Origin: MGBC131033 sp910585655
GTDB taxonomy: Bacteria; Bacillota; Clostridia; Lachnospirales; Lachnospiraceae
Direction: 5' to 3'
Assembly: GCA_949502025.1 (NCBI GenBank)
Contig: CATBCG010000073.1
Location: 50,747 to 114,746 of the forward strand
Length of the DNA stretch: 64,000 nucleotides
The position numbers and the translations under genes are program-made. Of this stretch, positions 33,441-42,499 are shown one piece after another; position 1 is the first letter of the stretch, and every line of letters begins with the position of its first letter. The notes below the pieces were generated by a model. The model ran no database searches, had not been told where the DNA came from, and saw only the letters and a list, made by a program, of their open reading frames with translations.

Positions 33441-33498
33441 TGTATCATAGGGAAGTTTTTAAAACTTCCCTATGATACAAAAGTTCTCCGGACAGGAG
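33441..33498. repeat. Palindromic intergenic repeat, copy 2 (perfect)
   Basis: A perfect inverted repeat with 19-bp arms (33441-33459 and 33461-33479) around a single central T, followed by AAAGTTCTCCGGACAGGA. It matches the palindrome plus tail at 6311-6364. Both copies lie immediately behind an intrinsic terminator. Confidence 0.8.
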
Positions 33499-33689
33499 CG
33501 CACTGCGGCAGAGCAGAAACAGATTCGGATTTGGATAGGTTTTTTGTGATATAATTTGAAAATAAAAATAAGAAGTCTCTCCTGTCTGAAAAGAGGAAAT
33601 TATTACCGGGTATACAAACTGCACAAAAAATCTGCCAGAAATTTAGATGATAGAGAAAAAGACAGTTATTTCCAGTAATAGGGGATTAT
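33499..33689. other. Intergenic region without a recognised gene
   Basis: AT-rich DNA. An extended -10-like TGATATAAT at 33544-33552 could start a transcript that has no ORF behind it. No known RNA family is recognisable by eye. Confidence 0.3.
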
Positions 33690-33760
33690 TTATCCACATA
33701 TAAAAAAGTCAAAAAGACGTATAATAATGGTTATACACAGAGTTATCCACATTATCCACA
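33690..33760 (+). promoter_or_regulatory. Cluster of four DnaA boxes
   Basis: TTATCCACA at 33690-33698, TTATACACA at 33731-33739, TTATCCACA at 33743-33751 and TTATCCACA at 33752-33760, all on the plus strand, three of them within 30 bases. All match TTATNCACA. No dnaA, dnaN or rpmH is nearby, so this is not an evident origin. It may titrate DnaA or regulate hpf/secA. Confidence 0.75.
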
Positions 33761-33936
33761 GGGATAACTGGGGGAAAAATAGTGGAAAACGTCTTTTTTC
33801 GTCGAACGATGTTTTGGTCTTTTTTCATGAAAATACAGAAAAATCATCCAAAAAGGAAAGTATCTCTTGACAAAGAAATTATCTAAAAAATCAGGATAAA
33901 TTTTTATAATAGTATGAAAATGGGGCAGGAATAGGC

Positions 33937-33965
33937 TTGTCTATTGAGGGAAAATGTGGTATACT
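33937..33965 (+). promoter_or_regulatory. hpf promoter
   Basis: TTGTCT (33937-33942), 17-base spacer, TATACT (33960-33965). It lies inside the longest open frame of hpf and so excludes starts upstream of it. Confidence 0.7.
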
Positions 33966-34032
33966 AAAGGAGAAAGCTGGCAGGGAGGCAGTAGATAGTC
34001 CTGCGGCTATATTAAATAAAAGGAGTGATGGC

Positions 34033-34560
34033 ATGAGGTATATCATCAGTGGTAAGGGGATAAGTGTGACAGAGGGTCTAAAGTCTGCTATTTATGACAA
34101 GATTGGGAAGCTGGAGCGTTACTTTGCGCCAAGCACGGAGATTCATGTGACGCTGAGTGTGGAGAAGGAGCGTCAAAAGATTGAAGTGACAATTCCGATG
34201 AAGGGAAATATAGTACGGGCGGAGCAGACCAGCGACGACATGTATGTTTCCATTGATTTGGTGGAAGATATCATTGAACGGCAGCTCCGCAAATATAAAA
34301 ATAAGCTGATCGACCAAAAGCAGTCCGGCGGTAGCTTTACGACAGAGTTTTTGCAGGATGAAAACGAGGAAGAGGAGAACATTCATATCGTTCGTACCAA
34401 ACGTTTTGCCATGAAGCCGATGGATCCGGAGGAAGCCTGCGTACAGATGGAACTGTTAGGGCATAGCTTTTATGTGTTCCGTAATGCAGAAACCGACGAG
34501 GTGAATGTGGTATATAAGCGAAAGGGAAACAGCTACGGGCTGATTGAACCAGAGTGCTGA
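34033..34560 (+). CDS. hpf: Ribosome hibernation-promoting factor, long form
   Basis: A 175-residue protein. The N-terminal HPF/RaiA domain (MRYIISGKGISVTEGLKSAI, KIGKLERYF) binds the 30S decoding centre. A variable linker (DENEEEENIHIVRTKRF) leads to the C-terminal dimerisation domain (MKPMDPEEACVQMELLGHSF, FRNAETDEVNVVYKRKGNSYGLIEP). Long HPF alone makes 100S ribosome dimers in Firmicutes at rest. The ATG at 34033 has AAAAGGAG eight bases upstream and lies behind the promoter. A DnaA-box cluster lies about 270 bases upstream. Confidence 0.93.
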   Translation: MRYIISGKGISVTEGLKSAIYDKIGKLERYFAPSTEIHVTLSVEKERQKIEVTIPMKGNIVRAEQTSDDMYVSIDLVEDIIERQLRKYKNKLIDQKQSGGSFTTEFLQDENEEEENIHIVRTKRFAMKPMDPEEACVQMELLGHSFYVFRNAETDEVNVVYKRKGNSYGLIEPEC

Positions 34561-34605
34561 TAGGGACAGAACGAAAGTAGGAACAGGTTGTAAAAGCCTA
34601 AAAAG

Positions 34606-34660
34606 AAAAAACGGCGCAGCCAGAGAAGACTGTGCCGTTTTTTGTATAATAGGAAAGTTC
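34606..34660 (+). terminator. hpf terminator followed by a partial repeat
   Basis: A 14-bp stem with one G-T pair (34606-34619 with 34630-34643), ending in six T. Directly behind it, GTATAATAGGAAAGTTCT (34644-34661) matches one arm of the palindromic repeats at 6311 and 33441. Confidence 0.85.
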
Positions 34661-34721
34661 TTTGGTTTTTAAAGTAAAAGATGAACAAACTGTTAAAATT
34701 CTGCAAATCCACGCAAAGTTC

Positions 34722-34750
34722 TTGCATACTCACGCACAAACTGTTACAAT
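34722..34750 (+). promoter_or_regulatory. secA promoter
   Basis: TTGCAT (34722-34727), 17-base spacer, TACAAT (34745-34750), giving a leader of about 100 bases. A near repeat of CAAACTGTTAMAAT occurs just upstream (34687) and at the promoter. Confidence 0.65.
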
Positions 34751-34853
34751 AAAAATTGTACGTCCAAATAGCGGGACAGGTTGGTTGCGGGCGGAATAGG
34801 TTTACTGTAAGAAGTACCGTAACCAAACATGAGGATCAGAATGGAGGAAAAAC

Positions 34854-37427
34854 ATGAGCCTTATTGACAAAATCATTGGTACACACAGTGAACGGGAGTT
34901 AAAAAGGATTTATCCGATTGTAGATAAGATTGAGGCGTTAGAGCCGGAATATGAGAAGCTCTCAGACGAGCAGCTCCGGGGAAAGACAGCGGAGTTTAAG
35001 GAGCGTCTGGATAAAGGAGAGACATTGGACGATTTGCTGGTAGAGGCTTATGCGGTAGTTCGGGAAGCCGCGAAGCGTACTCTTCATCAGAGACATTATC
35101 GGGTACAGTTAGTGGGTGGTGTGATTATGCACCAGGGACGGATTGCCGAGATGAAAACCGGTGAAGGAAAAACCCTGGTAGCGACGCTTCCTTCCTATCT
35201 GAACGCGTTAGAAGGAAAAGGTGTCCATGTGGTTACGGTCAATGATTATCTGGCGAAGCGTGACTCGGAGTGGATGGGGCAAATCCATGAATTTCTCGGA
35301 CTAAGTGTCGGCTGTATTTTAAACAGTATGGACAATGATGAGCGGCGTGCGGCGTATGCCTGTGACATTACCTATGCGACCAACAATGAGCTGGGTTTTG
35401 ATTATTTGAGAGATAACATGGTTATCTATAAAGAACAGTTAGTACAGCGCAGTCTGAATTTTGCGATTGTGGACGAGGTAGACTCGATTTTGATCGACGA
35501 GGCAAGAACGCCGTTGATTATTTCCGGACAGAGTGGGAAATCGACCAAGCTCTATGAAGCCTGCGATATTTTGGCTCGTCAGTTAAAGCGCGGCGAGGCG
35601 AGCGGCGAGATGACAAAGATGGCTGCGATTATGGGAGAGGAGATCGAGGAAACAGGAGATTTTATCGTCAACGAGAAGGATAAAAACGTAAGTCTGACCG
35701 CGGACGGTGTAGCAAAGGTAGAGCAGTTCTTTAAAATCGAAAACTTAGCCGATGCGGAAAACTTAGAGATTCAGCATAATATTATTTTGGCGCTACGCGC
35801 CCATAACCTGATGTTCCGGGACAAGGATTATGTGGTCAAGGACGAGCAGGTATTGATTGTAGATGAGTTTACCGGACGTATCATGCCGGGGCGGAGGTAT
35901 TCGGATGGTCTGCACCAGGCGATTGAGGCAAAAGAGCATGTAAAGGTAAAGCGGGAAAGTAAGACATTGGCTACGATTACGTTCCAGAACTTTTTTAACA
36001 AATACACTACAAAATGCGGAATGACTGGTACGGCTCTGACGGAGGAAAAGGAGTTTCGGGATATTTACGGAATGGATGTCGTCGAGGTGCCGCCGAATTT
36101 GCCGGTAGCTCGTATCGACTTGCAGGACGCTGTTTATAAGACAAGAAAAGAAAAGCTTAATGCCGTAGTAGACGAGATCCAAAAGGCAAATGAAAAAGGA
36201 CAGCCGGTACTGGTCGGTACGATTTCCATAGAGTCTTCGGAGGAGCTAAGCGATATGCTCAAAAAGAAGCGCGTACCGCATAAGGTCTTAAATGCAAAGT
36301 TCCATGAGATGGAAGCAGAAATCGTAGCGGATGCTGGTCAGGAAGGAGCCGTTACGATCGCTACCAACATGGCAGGGCGTGGTACGGATATCAAGCTGGG
36401 CGAGGGCGTTAAGGAACTGGGCGGTTTGAAAATCATCGGTACAGAGCGTCATGAATCCAGACGTATCGACAATCAGCTCCGAGGGCGATCCGGACGGCAG
36501 GGCGATCCGGGTGAATCCCGCTTTTATCTCTCCTTGGAAGACGACCTGCTTCGTCTGTTTGGTTCGGAAAAACTAATGACGATGTTTAATTCCATGGGAC
36601 TTCCGGACGGGGAGCAGATTGAACACAAGATGTTGAGCGGGGCGATTGAACGGGCGCAGAAGAAAATAGAGGGCAATAACTACGGGGTACGTAAAAACCT
36701 CTTGGAATACGATCAGGTCAACAACGAACAGAGAGAAATCATTTATGCAGAACGCCGCCGGGTATTAGAAGGCGAAAACATGCGGGATGCGATTTATAAA
36801 ATGATCATTGATACCGTAGAGGGCTGTGTCAATACTTGTATCAGTGACGACCAGGGAGCCGAGGAGTGGGATTTGACTGAGCTAAATCAACTGCTGCTGC
36901 CGACAATTCCGCTGCCGGAGATCAAGCTGACGGACGATGAAAAGCGTCATATGAAGAAAAACGAACTGATGCAGCGCCTAAAAGAAGCGGCAGTAAAGCT
37001 CTATGAGGAAAAAGAGGCGGAATTCCCGGAAAAAGAACAGCTTCGGGAGTTAGAACGCGTCATTCTCTTAAAAGTAATCGACCGGAAGTGGATGGATCAC
37101 ATCGACGATATGGATCAGCTCCGCCAGGGAATCGGTCTGCAGGCATACGGGCAGCGCGATCCATTGGTAGAATACAAATTTTCCGGCTTTGAAATGTTCG
37201 ATTCGATGATCGCCGCGATCAGTGAGGAGACCGTGCGAACCCTGATGCACGTTCGGGTAGAGCTAAAGGTAGAGCGGGAGCAAGTAGCGAAAGTGACAGG
37301 CACCAACAAAGACGATACCGCCGCCAACACCCCGATCAGAAGAACCACCAAGAAAATACAGCCAAACGATCCATGCCCATGCGGAAGCGGCAAAAAATAT
37401 AAACATTGCTGCGGACGGGCGGTATAA
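34854..37427 (+). CDS. secA: Preprotein translocase ATPase SecA
   Basis: An 857-residue Sec motor. Walker A is [20 protein letters not shown], the DEAD-type site is [19 protein letters not shown], and the helicase-2 motif is [16 protein letters not shown] with [17 protein letters not shown]-terminal SEC-C zinc motif [14 protein letters not shown] binds SecB or ribosomes. It drives preproteins, for example the NlpC/P60 hydrolase upstream, through SecYEG. Length is typical. It has its own promoter and is followed by two hairpin elements before prfB. Confidence 0.97.
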   Translation: MSLIDKIIGTHSERELKRIYPIVDKIEALEPEYEKLSDEQLRGKTAEFKERLDKGETLDDLLVEAYAVVREAAKRTLHQRHYRVQLVGGVIMHQGRIAEMKTGEGKTLVATLPSYLNALEGKGVHVVTVNDYLAKRDSEWMGQIHEFLGLSVGCILNSMDNDERRAAYACDITYATNNELGFDYLRDNMVIYKEQLVQRSLNFAIVDEVDSILIDEARTPLIISGQSGKSTKLYEACDILARQLKRGEASGEMTKMAAIMGEEIEETGDFIVNEKDKNVSLTADGVAKVEQFFKIENLADAENLEIQHNIILALRAHNLMFRDKDYVVKDEQVLIVDEFTGRIMPGRRYSDGLHQAIEAKEHVKVKRESKTLATITFQNFFNKYTTKCGMTGTALTEEKEFRDIYGMDVVEVPPNLPVARIDLQDAVYKTRKEKLNAVVDEIQKANEKGQPVLVGTISIESSEELSDMLKKKRVPHKVLNAKFHEMEAEIVADAGQEGAVTIATNMAGRGTDIKLGEGVKELGGLKIIGTERHESRRIDNQLRGRSGRQGDPGESRFYLSLEDDLLRLFGSEKLMTMFNSMGLPDGEQIEHKMLSGAIERAQKKIEGNNYGVRKNLLEYDQVNNEQREIIYAERRRVLEGENMRDAIYKMIIDTVEGCVNTCISDDQGAEEWDLTELNQLLLPTIPLPEIKLTDDEKRHMKKNELMQRLKEAAVKLYEEKEAEFPEKEQLRELERVILLKVIDRKWMDHIDDMDQLRQGIGLQAYGQRDPLVEYKFSGFEMFDSMIAAISEETVRTLMHVRVELKVEREQVAKVTGTNKDDTAANTPIRRTTKKIQPNDPCPCGSGKKYKHCCGRAV

Positions 37428-37437
37428 CCCAAAACAG

Positions 37438-37496
37438 TAAGCCCCTGCTTCAGGGGATGTTCTGGGGAGGGCAAGCCGAGCAAAGCTCGGGCTTAC
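37438..37496. repeat. Hairpin element between secA and prfB (first of two)
   Basis: An outer stem GTAAGCCC/GGGCTTAC (37438-37445, 37489-37496) encloses CCCCTG/CAGGGG and GAGC/GCTC hairpins. Flanks AAAACAGTAA and TTACGGAACT recur around the second element, so the two look like related tandem structures. No T run follows; it may still end secA transcription. Confidence 0.6.
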
Positions 37497-37509
37497 GGAA
37501 CTCAAAACA

Positions 37510-37603
37510 GTAAAATCCCGTACAAGACACAGCAGGATTTAGAGACGCGGTACTTTGCGGCTCTAAATTCTGCTCTAAGTCAGTGTCTTGGAAGGGATTT
37601 TAC
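37510..37603. repeat. Structured palindromic element, copy 1
   Basis: A 94-base hairpin. GTAAAATCCC (37510-37519) pairs with 37594-37603, CAAGACAC (37523-37530) with 37583-37590, and AGCAGGATTTAGAG (37531-37544) with 37561-37574 with one G-T pair. A one-sided 8-base bulge lies at 37575-37582, and the loop holds GCGGTACTTTGC. The copy at 57489-57628 has the same stems, bulge length and loop motif. Confidence 0.8.
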
Positions 37604-37629
37604 GGGACTTAAAATAAGGAGTGAGAAAA

Positions 37630-38746
37630 ATGGTAGAATTGGATCAGTTCAAGTACACATTAAGTACCTACGCAGCGCCATTAAAGGAAATGGGGGATTC
37701 ACTTTAACTTAGCAGTCAAGGCTTTGCGTGCCGAAGAAATCGAGCGTATTATGGAAGCGCCGGGCTTTTGGGACGATGCCGAAAAAGCGCAGGGACTGAT
37801 GCGGGAACTGAAGGGATTAAAGGATGATATCGAAGGCTATGCTGCCTTACAGCAAGGCTACGAGGATATTCAGACCTTATTGGAAATGGCATATGAAGAA
37901 AACGATCCGGAAATGATTCCGGAAATCGGAGAAGAGCTGCAGGAATTTATTTCAAAGTTGGAAACGCTCCGGATTTCTACTTTACTTGCGGGTCCTTATG
38001 ACAGAGACAACGCCATCCTGACGTTACATGCCGGGGCAGGCGGTACGGAAAGCTGCGACTGGGCAGGGATGTTAAACCGAATGTACCAGCGATGGGCGGA
38101 AAAGAAGGGCTACCGGGTAGAAGTACTGGATTATCTGGACGGAGAGGAAGCCGGCGTCAAATCCGTGACGCTTCAGATTGACGGGGAAAATGCCTACGGC
38201 TATCTGAAATCAGAACACGGCGTACATCGTCTGGTGCGGATTTCTCCGTTTAATGCGGCAGGGAAACGGCAGACTTCCTTTGTTTCCTGTGATGTGATGC
38301 CGGATATTGAAGAAGATTTGGATGTAGAGATCAACGAGGATGATTTGCGGATTGATACGTACCGTTCCAGCGGAGCAGGCGGACAGCATATCAATAAAAC
38401 ATCCTCGGCGATTCGTATTACGCATCTGCCGACCGGTATCGTTGTACAGTGTCAGAACGAACGTTCCCAGCATATGAATAAAGATAAGGCAATGCAGATG
38501 CTAAAGGCGAAACTGTATTTGCTAAAGCAGCAGGAAAATGAACAAAAGGAAGCAGGGATTCGGGGAGAACAAAAGGAAATCGGCTGGGGTAGCCAAATCC
38601 GCTCCTATGTCCTGCAGCCTTATACAATGGTAAAAGATCACCGGACGAATGAAGAAAGCGGCAACTGCACCAGCGTGTTGGACGGTAATCTGGATCCGTT
38701 TATCAATGCGTATCTAAAGTGGATCAGTGTAAGAGAAAAGGAGTAA
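37630..38746 (+). CDS. prfB: Peptide chain release factor 2, with programmed +1 frameshift
   Basis: RF2 in two frames. The ATG at 37630 (TAAGGAGTG upstream) opens 25 codons ending ATG GGG GAT TCA CTT and then TAA at 37705-37707. Skipping T37705 continues as NLAVKALRAEEIERIMEAPGFW to 38746, giving about 371 residues. Motifs are VRISPFNAAGKRQTSF (SPF anticodon-like tripeptide) and SSGAGGQHINKTSS (GGQ peptidyl-release loop). GGGGG at 37692-37696 is the internal Shine-Dalgarno-like stimulator, five bases before CTT. The in-frame stop is TAA rather than the nearly universal TGA, which should weaken RF2-specific autoregulation because RF1 also reads TAA. CheW follows six bases downstream. Confidence 0.92.
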
Positions 38747-38752
38747 TGCAGT

Positions 38753-39214
38753 GTGGGAATCAATAAACAGGTTCTGTTTAGCTTAGGTGAGGAGGAATAT
38801 GGACTGGATATTTTTTCGGTAGAGGAAATTGTCCGGCATATTCCTTTACAGCCGGCACCAACCCCATCAAAGCATATTGCCGGGATGATTCACCGGAGAA
38901 ATCAGGCGATTCCGGTTTATAATCTGCGCGCCCGTTTTAGTCTGCCGGACGCGCCGATTGTCACGCTGGCGATTGTACTGGTAAAGGGAATGAAGGTCGC
39001 GCTCGCGATTGACCGGGTATTGGAGATTGTAGAACCGGAGGAGGAAGAGGTGCATATCGCCCCTCCTTTGCTGCGGATGAGAGATACCGCTTATGTCAGT
39101 CAGGTTGTCCGCGTCAAGGGGAAGCTGGTAATTTTACTGGATTTGGATACTTTGCTGACAGAGGGGGAGCAAGAAAAGGTTGAAGCGATGCTCCAGGCAG
39201 GAAAAGGAAATTGA
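38753..39214 (+). CDS. cheW: CheW-like chemotaxis coupling protein
   Basis: A 153-residue single CheW domain: QVLFSLGEEEYGLDIFSVEEI, then GMIHRRNQAIPVYNLRARF (the conserved Asn-Leu-Arg region), MKVALAIDRVLEIVEPEEEE and a terminal VKGKLVILLDLDTLL. CheW links chemoreceptors, such as the one at 15355, to CheA kinase. The start is GTG at 38753. It lies six bases behind prfB, an unusual partner. Other che genes are not in the window. Confidence 0.88.
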   Translation: MGINKQVLFSLGEEEYGLDIFSVEEIVRHIPLQPAPTPSKHIAGMIHRRNQAIPVYNLRARFSLPDAPIVTLAIVLVKGMKVALAIDRVLEIVEPEEEEVHIAPPLLRMRDTAYVSQVVRVKGKLVILLDLDTLLTEGEQEKVEAMLQAGKGN

Positions 39215-39226
39215 AAGAAAACAGGT

Positions 39227-39261
39227 AAAAGAGCATTTTTAACAAAAAATGCTCTTTTTTT
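39227..39261 (+). terminator. Terminator after prfB-cheW
   Basis: A 14-bp stem, AAAAGAGCATTTTT (39227-39240) with 39245-39258, followed by a T run. Confidence 0.88.
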
Positions 39262-39391
39262 ACGGAAAGTTGGTGAAAAATTCTATCTGCATAGTGTTTG
39301 CCTTTTTCAGAAGGGTGTGTTAAGATTCTTTCTGAGACAAACAAATGTATTCCGTGAACGAACAGAAGAAAGGAAAAAAGGAGAAAACGGC

Positions 39392-39835
39392 ATGAAAGAA
39401 GGGGAGATGCTCTATATTATAACCCAAAGGGCGGTTCCGGAAGTCTTGTTGAAGGTAGTGGAGGCGAAGCGTCTTTTAGAGGCGGAGCGGGTAATGACAG
39501 TACAGGAGGCGACGGATGCGGTTGGAATCAGTCGCAGTTCCTTCTATAAATATAAGGATGATATTGCTCCCTTTTATGACCATGCCAGGGGAAAGACGAT
39601 TACCTTTATGATACAGATGGACGACGAGCCGGGAGTGCTTTCTAACGTTTTAAATCAGCTTGCAGCATTTGGCGTCAATATTTTGACCATTCATCAGAGC
39701 ATACCGGTCAACGAGATTGCTACCATTACCATCAGCATGGAGATCACGGGAGAGAAAGTAGATATCACGAAGATGCTAGAGGATATCGAGACGATGAGAG
39801 GCGTACAATATATGAAAATACTGGCTCGTGAATAG
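39392..39835 (+). CDS. ACT-domain regulator of the UPF0735 type
   Basis: A 147-residue protein. The N-terminal helix-turn-helix-like region (MTVQEATDAVGISRSSFYKY) is followed by an ACT domain (FMIQMDDEPGVLSNVLNQLA, FGVNILTIHQSIPVNEIATI). UPF0735 proteins are commonly encoded just before homoserine dehydrogenase, as here, and are thought to sense an amino acid of that pathway. The ATG at 39392 has AAAAGGAG upstream; the frame from 39317 lacks one. hom begins 45 bases downstream. Confidence 0.87.
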   Translation: MKEGEMLYIITQRAVPEVLLKVVEAKRLLEAERVMTVQEATDAVGISRSSFYKYKDDIAPFYDHARGKTITFMIQMDDEPGVLSNVLNQLAAFGVNILTIHQSIPVNEIATITISMEITGEKVDITKMLEDIETMRGVQYMKILARE

Positions 39836-39880
39836 TGCTTTTGTTTTTGCGGGACGCGTAGCCAGAAGGAGGAAATCAGC

Positions 39881-41119
39881 ATGATTGCAATAGGGATTAT
39901 AGGGTATGGAACAGTAGGTTCCGGAGTGTATGAGGTCATTCAGACCAACAAAGAGAGCATTGCGAAAAGAGCCGGAGAGGAGATTATAGTAAAGCGGATC
40001 TGCGATCTTCGGGAATTTCCAGGGGATCCGGCAGAGCAGTTATTGACAAAGGATTTTAAGGAATTGGCAGAAGATCCGGAGATTCGTATTATTGTAGAGA
40101 CAATGGGAGGCGTGCAGCCAGCCTATGATTATGTAAAAATGGCATTGGAGCATGGAAAAAGTGTCTGTACCTCCAACAAGGAGCTGGTGGCAAGACATGG
40201 TTCCGAACTGCTGGCGATTGCAAAGGAGCGGAGTTTGAATTTCCTTTTTGAGGCAAGCGTCGGAGGCGGGATTCCGATTATCCGTCCGTTGAACCAGGCT
40301 TTGACTGCCGACGAGATTGTAGAAATCAAAGGTATTTTAAACGGAACGACGAACTATATTTTAACAAAGATGACAAGAGAAGGAGCCGAATATGAGGACG
40401 TGCTGCGGGAGGCTCAGGAAAAGGGCTATGCGGAGCGGAACCCGGAGGCGGATGTAGAAGGACACGACGCCTGTCGGAAAATTGCGATTCTTACTTCTCT
40501 GGCATACGGCAGCCAGGTTGATTATGAGGACATTCATACCGAAGGGATTACGCATATTACAAAAGAAGATATTGCGTATGCCAAGGCGATGGATGCCGGA
40601 ATCAAGCTTTTAGGATCTAGTAAGCGGCAGTATGCAGAAGGATCCTGTGGTATGCAGGAGAGCAAAATTTACGCCCAGGTAGCGCCTGTGCTGGTGAAAA
40701 GCGATCACCCGCTCTATGGGGTAAACGATGTGTTCAACGCGATTTTTGTAAAGGGAAATGTGTTAGGGGAAGTGATGTTTTACGGACGTGGAGCAGGGAA
40801 GCTTCCGACAGCCAGCGCGGTTGTTTCGGATGTGATTGATGCCGTCAAGCATAAAAATACAAATATTATGACGCTCTGGAGCAGTAAAAAGTTAGAGTTA
40901 GGCTGCTTTGAAGATTCTTCCAGCCGCTTTTTTGTCCGTGTTCCGGAGGCAGAACAAGGACAGGCGCAGGAGCTTTTCCATGCCGAAGGTTTTCAGGAGG
41001 TCAAAGCCGAAGGCGTCACAGGAGAATATGCTTTTCTGACAGGAACTCTGACGGAACGTGAGTATGAAAAAAAGACTCAGGCGCTTTCTGTCCTTAACCG
41101 AATTCGTGTTGCCTTTTAA
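39881..41119 (+). CDS. hom: Homoserine dehydrogenase
   Basis: A 412-residue enzyme reducing aspartate semialdehyde to homoserine. The NAD(P) motif IGIIGYGTVGSGVYEVI is at the N-terminus. GILNGTTNYILTKM and EADVEGHDACRKIAILTSLAYG are the substrate and catalytic segments. YGRGAGKLPTASAVVSDVIDA follows. A C-terminal ACT domain (about 345-412) suggests feedback control by threonine. It lies between the ACT regulator and the mutase-like kinase, and probably belongs to one operon with aspartokinase. Confidence 0.95.
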   Translation: MIAIGIIGYGTVGSGVYEVIQTNKESIAKRAGEEIIVKRICDLREFPGDPAEQLLTKDFKELAEDPEIRIIVETMGGVQPAYDYVKMALEHGKSVCTSNKELVARHGSELLAIAKERSLNFLFEASVGGGIPIIRPLNQALTADEIVEIKGILNGTTNYILTKMTREGAEYEDVLREAQEKGYAERNPEADVEGHDACRKIAILTSLAYGSQVDYEDIHTEGITHITKEDIAYAKAMDAGIKLLGSSKRQYAEGSCGMQESKIYAQVAPVLVKSDHPLYGVNDVFNAIFVKGNVLGEVMFYGRGAGKLPTASAVVSDVIDAVKHKNTNIMTLWSSKKLELGCFEDSSSRFFVRVPEAEQGQAQELFHAEGFQEVKAEGVTGEYAFLTGTLTEREYEKKTQALSVLNRIRVAF

Positions 41120-41205
41120 CAAGGGCAAAGTCAGTTATAACGAAAAAAAGAAGTTAAAAAGAAATAAAAGGAAATAAAAGGAAATCAGAGGGGGAAACTA
41201 TAATT

Positions 41206-42405
41206 ATGAAATATTTGATTGTATTAGGAGACGGTATGGCAGATTTGCCTATTCCAGAACTGGGCGGGCAAACTCCCTTGGCTTATGCCAAAACCCCCCA
41301 TTTAGACCGTCTGGCAGCAGGAGCTAGAATCGGTATGGTACAGACAATCCCGGAAGGAATGAAACCGGGCAGCGATACGGCAAATCTTGCCGTATTGGGC
41401 TATGATCCAAAAAAATATTATACCGGACGTTCTCCATTAGAGGCATTAAGTATCGGCGTCCCGATGAAGGATACGGATATTGCGCTGCGCTGCAATCTCG
41501 TGACGTTGACGGAAGAAGAGCCGTATGAGAAAAAGCGGATGTCAGATCATAGTTCCAGTGAAATTTCTACGGAGGATGCTCATATTTTAATAGAGGCGGT
41601 AAAAGAAGCTTTTGCAGATGAAACCTGGAGTTTTTATACCGGCACAAGCTATCGTCACTTAACGATCTGGCATGGCGGGAAGGTGGTGGATCTGACGCCT
41701 CCTCATGATATTTTAGAGCAACAGATAGGCGATTATCTGCCGGGAGAGGAAGTATTGCGCCGGATGATGGAAAAAAGCTTTGCGATTTTAAATCATCATC
41801 CGTTAAACGAGGAGCGGGCGGCAAAGGGCTTAAACAAAGCCAATTCCATCTGGTTTTGGGGAGCCGGGACAAAGCCGGCGCTGGATTCTTTTTATGAAAA
41901 GACCGGAAAACGGGGAGCGATGATTTCGGCGGTGGATTTGTTAAAAGGCATTGCCGCAGGAAGCGGTATGCGGATGATGGAGGTAGAGGGCGCAGACGGG
42001 ACGCTGCATACCAACTACGAAGGAAAAGTGGAGGCGGCGGTAGCCGCTTTGCTGGAAGAGGGCGATGACTTTGCCTATATCCATGTAGAAGCGCCCGATG
42101 AAATGGGGCATCAGGGCAGTATAGACAGGAAAGTACAATCTATTGAATATTTGGACACCCGTGTGATAGGACCGCTTTTACGCGCCCTAGAGGAACATGG
42201 TACAGAATTCCGGCTGCTGGTGCTGCCGGATCATCCGACCCCGATAGCCGTACGTACTCATACGTCCGATCCTGTACCATATCTGCTTTATGACAGTACA
42301 AAGATAGAAGAGCATACTTGGCGTTACAACGAAGCAGAAGCCGGTCAGAGCGGGTATTTGCTTCAGGAAGGGTATCGACTGATAGACGTGTTGTTGGAAA
42401 ACTGA
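41206..42405 (+). CDS. apgM: Cofactor-independent phosphoglycerate mutase-like protein, proposed homoserine kinase
   Basis: A 399-residue alkaline-phosphatase-fold protein of the archaeal-type iPGM family. The metal site includes VLGDGMADLP, the phospho-accepting Ser is in PGSDTANLAVLGYDP, and His/Asp ligands lie in HVEAPDEMGHQGSIDRKVQ and LPDHPTP. TIGR02535-type members found beside hom and aspartokinase are proposed to act as homoserine kinase. No GHMP-type thrB is in the window, and the gene sits exactly between hom and lysC. Homoserine phosphorylation is therefore the likelier role here; glycolytic mutase activity remains possible. Confidence 0.85.
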   Translation: MKYLIVLGDGMADLPIPELGGQTPLAYAKTPHLDRLAAGARIGMVQTIPEGMKPGSDTANLAVLGYDPKKYYTGRSPLEALSIGVPMKDTDIALRCNLVTLTEEEPYEKKRMSDHSSSEISTEDAHILIEAVKEAFADETWSFYTGTSYRHLTIWHGGKVVDLTPPHDILEQQIGDYLPGEEVLRRMMEKSFAILNHHPLNEERAAKGLNKANSIWFWGAGTKPALDSFYEKTGKRGAMISAVDLLKGIAAGSGMRMMEVEGADGTLHTNYEGKVEAAVAALLEEGDDFAYIHVEAPDEMGHQGSIDRKVQSIEYLDTRVIGPLLRALEEHGTEFRLLVLPDHPTPIAVRTHTSDPVPYLLYDSTKIEEHTWRYNEAEAGQSGYLLQEGYRLIDVLLEN

Positions 42406-42499
42406 CATTGCGTTTGGCAGGACTTGGATATATAAAAGAAAGAAGCAGATAGAGAAAACGCTTGTAAACTAATTTGAGAAAGGGGCATTATCGGCAGCC

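Noticed and set aside
33690..33760. Replication origin (oriC)
   Set aside because: DnaA boxes are present, but dnaA, dnaN, rpmH and gidA are absent and the flanking genes are hpf and an NlpC/P60 hydrolase. It is reported only as a DnaA-box cluster.
33937..34032. N-terminal extension of HPF from the TTG at 33937
   Set aside because: The TTG is the -35 box of a good promoter, and the ATG at 34033 has its own ribosome site and starts the canonical protein.
37630..37707. Short separate gene of 25 codons before RF2
   Set aside because: It is the first part of prfB read through a programmed +1 frameshift, with the expected CTT slippery codon and G-rich stimulator.
42406..42499. Lysine riboswitch or T-box ahead of aspartokinase
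   Set aside because: The gap is only 94 bases and shows no extended helices or T-box sequence.
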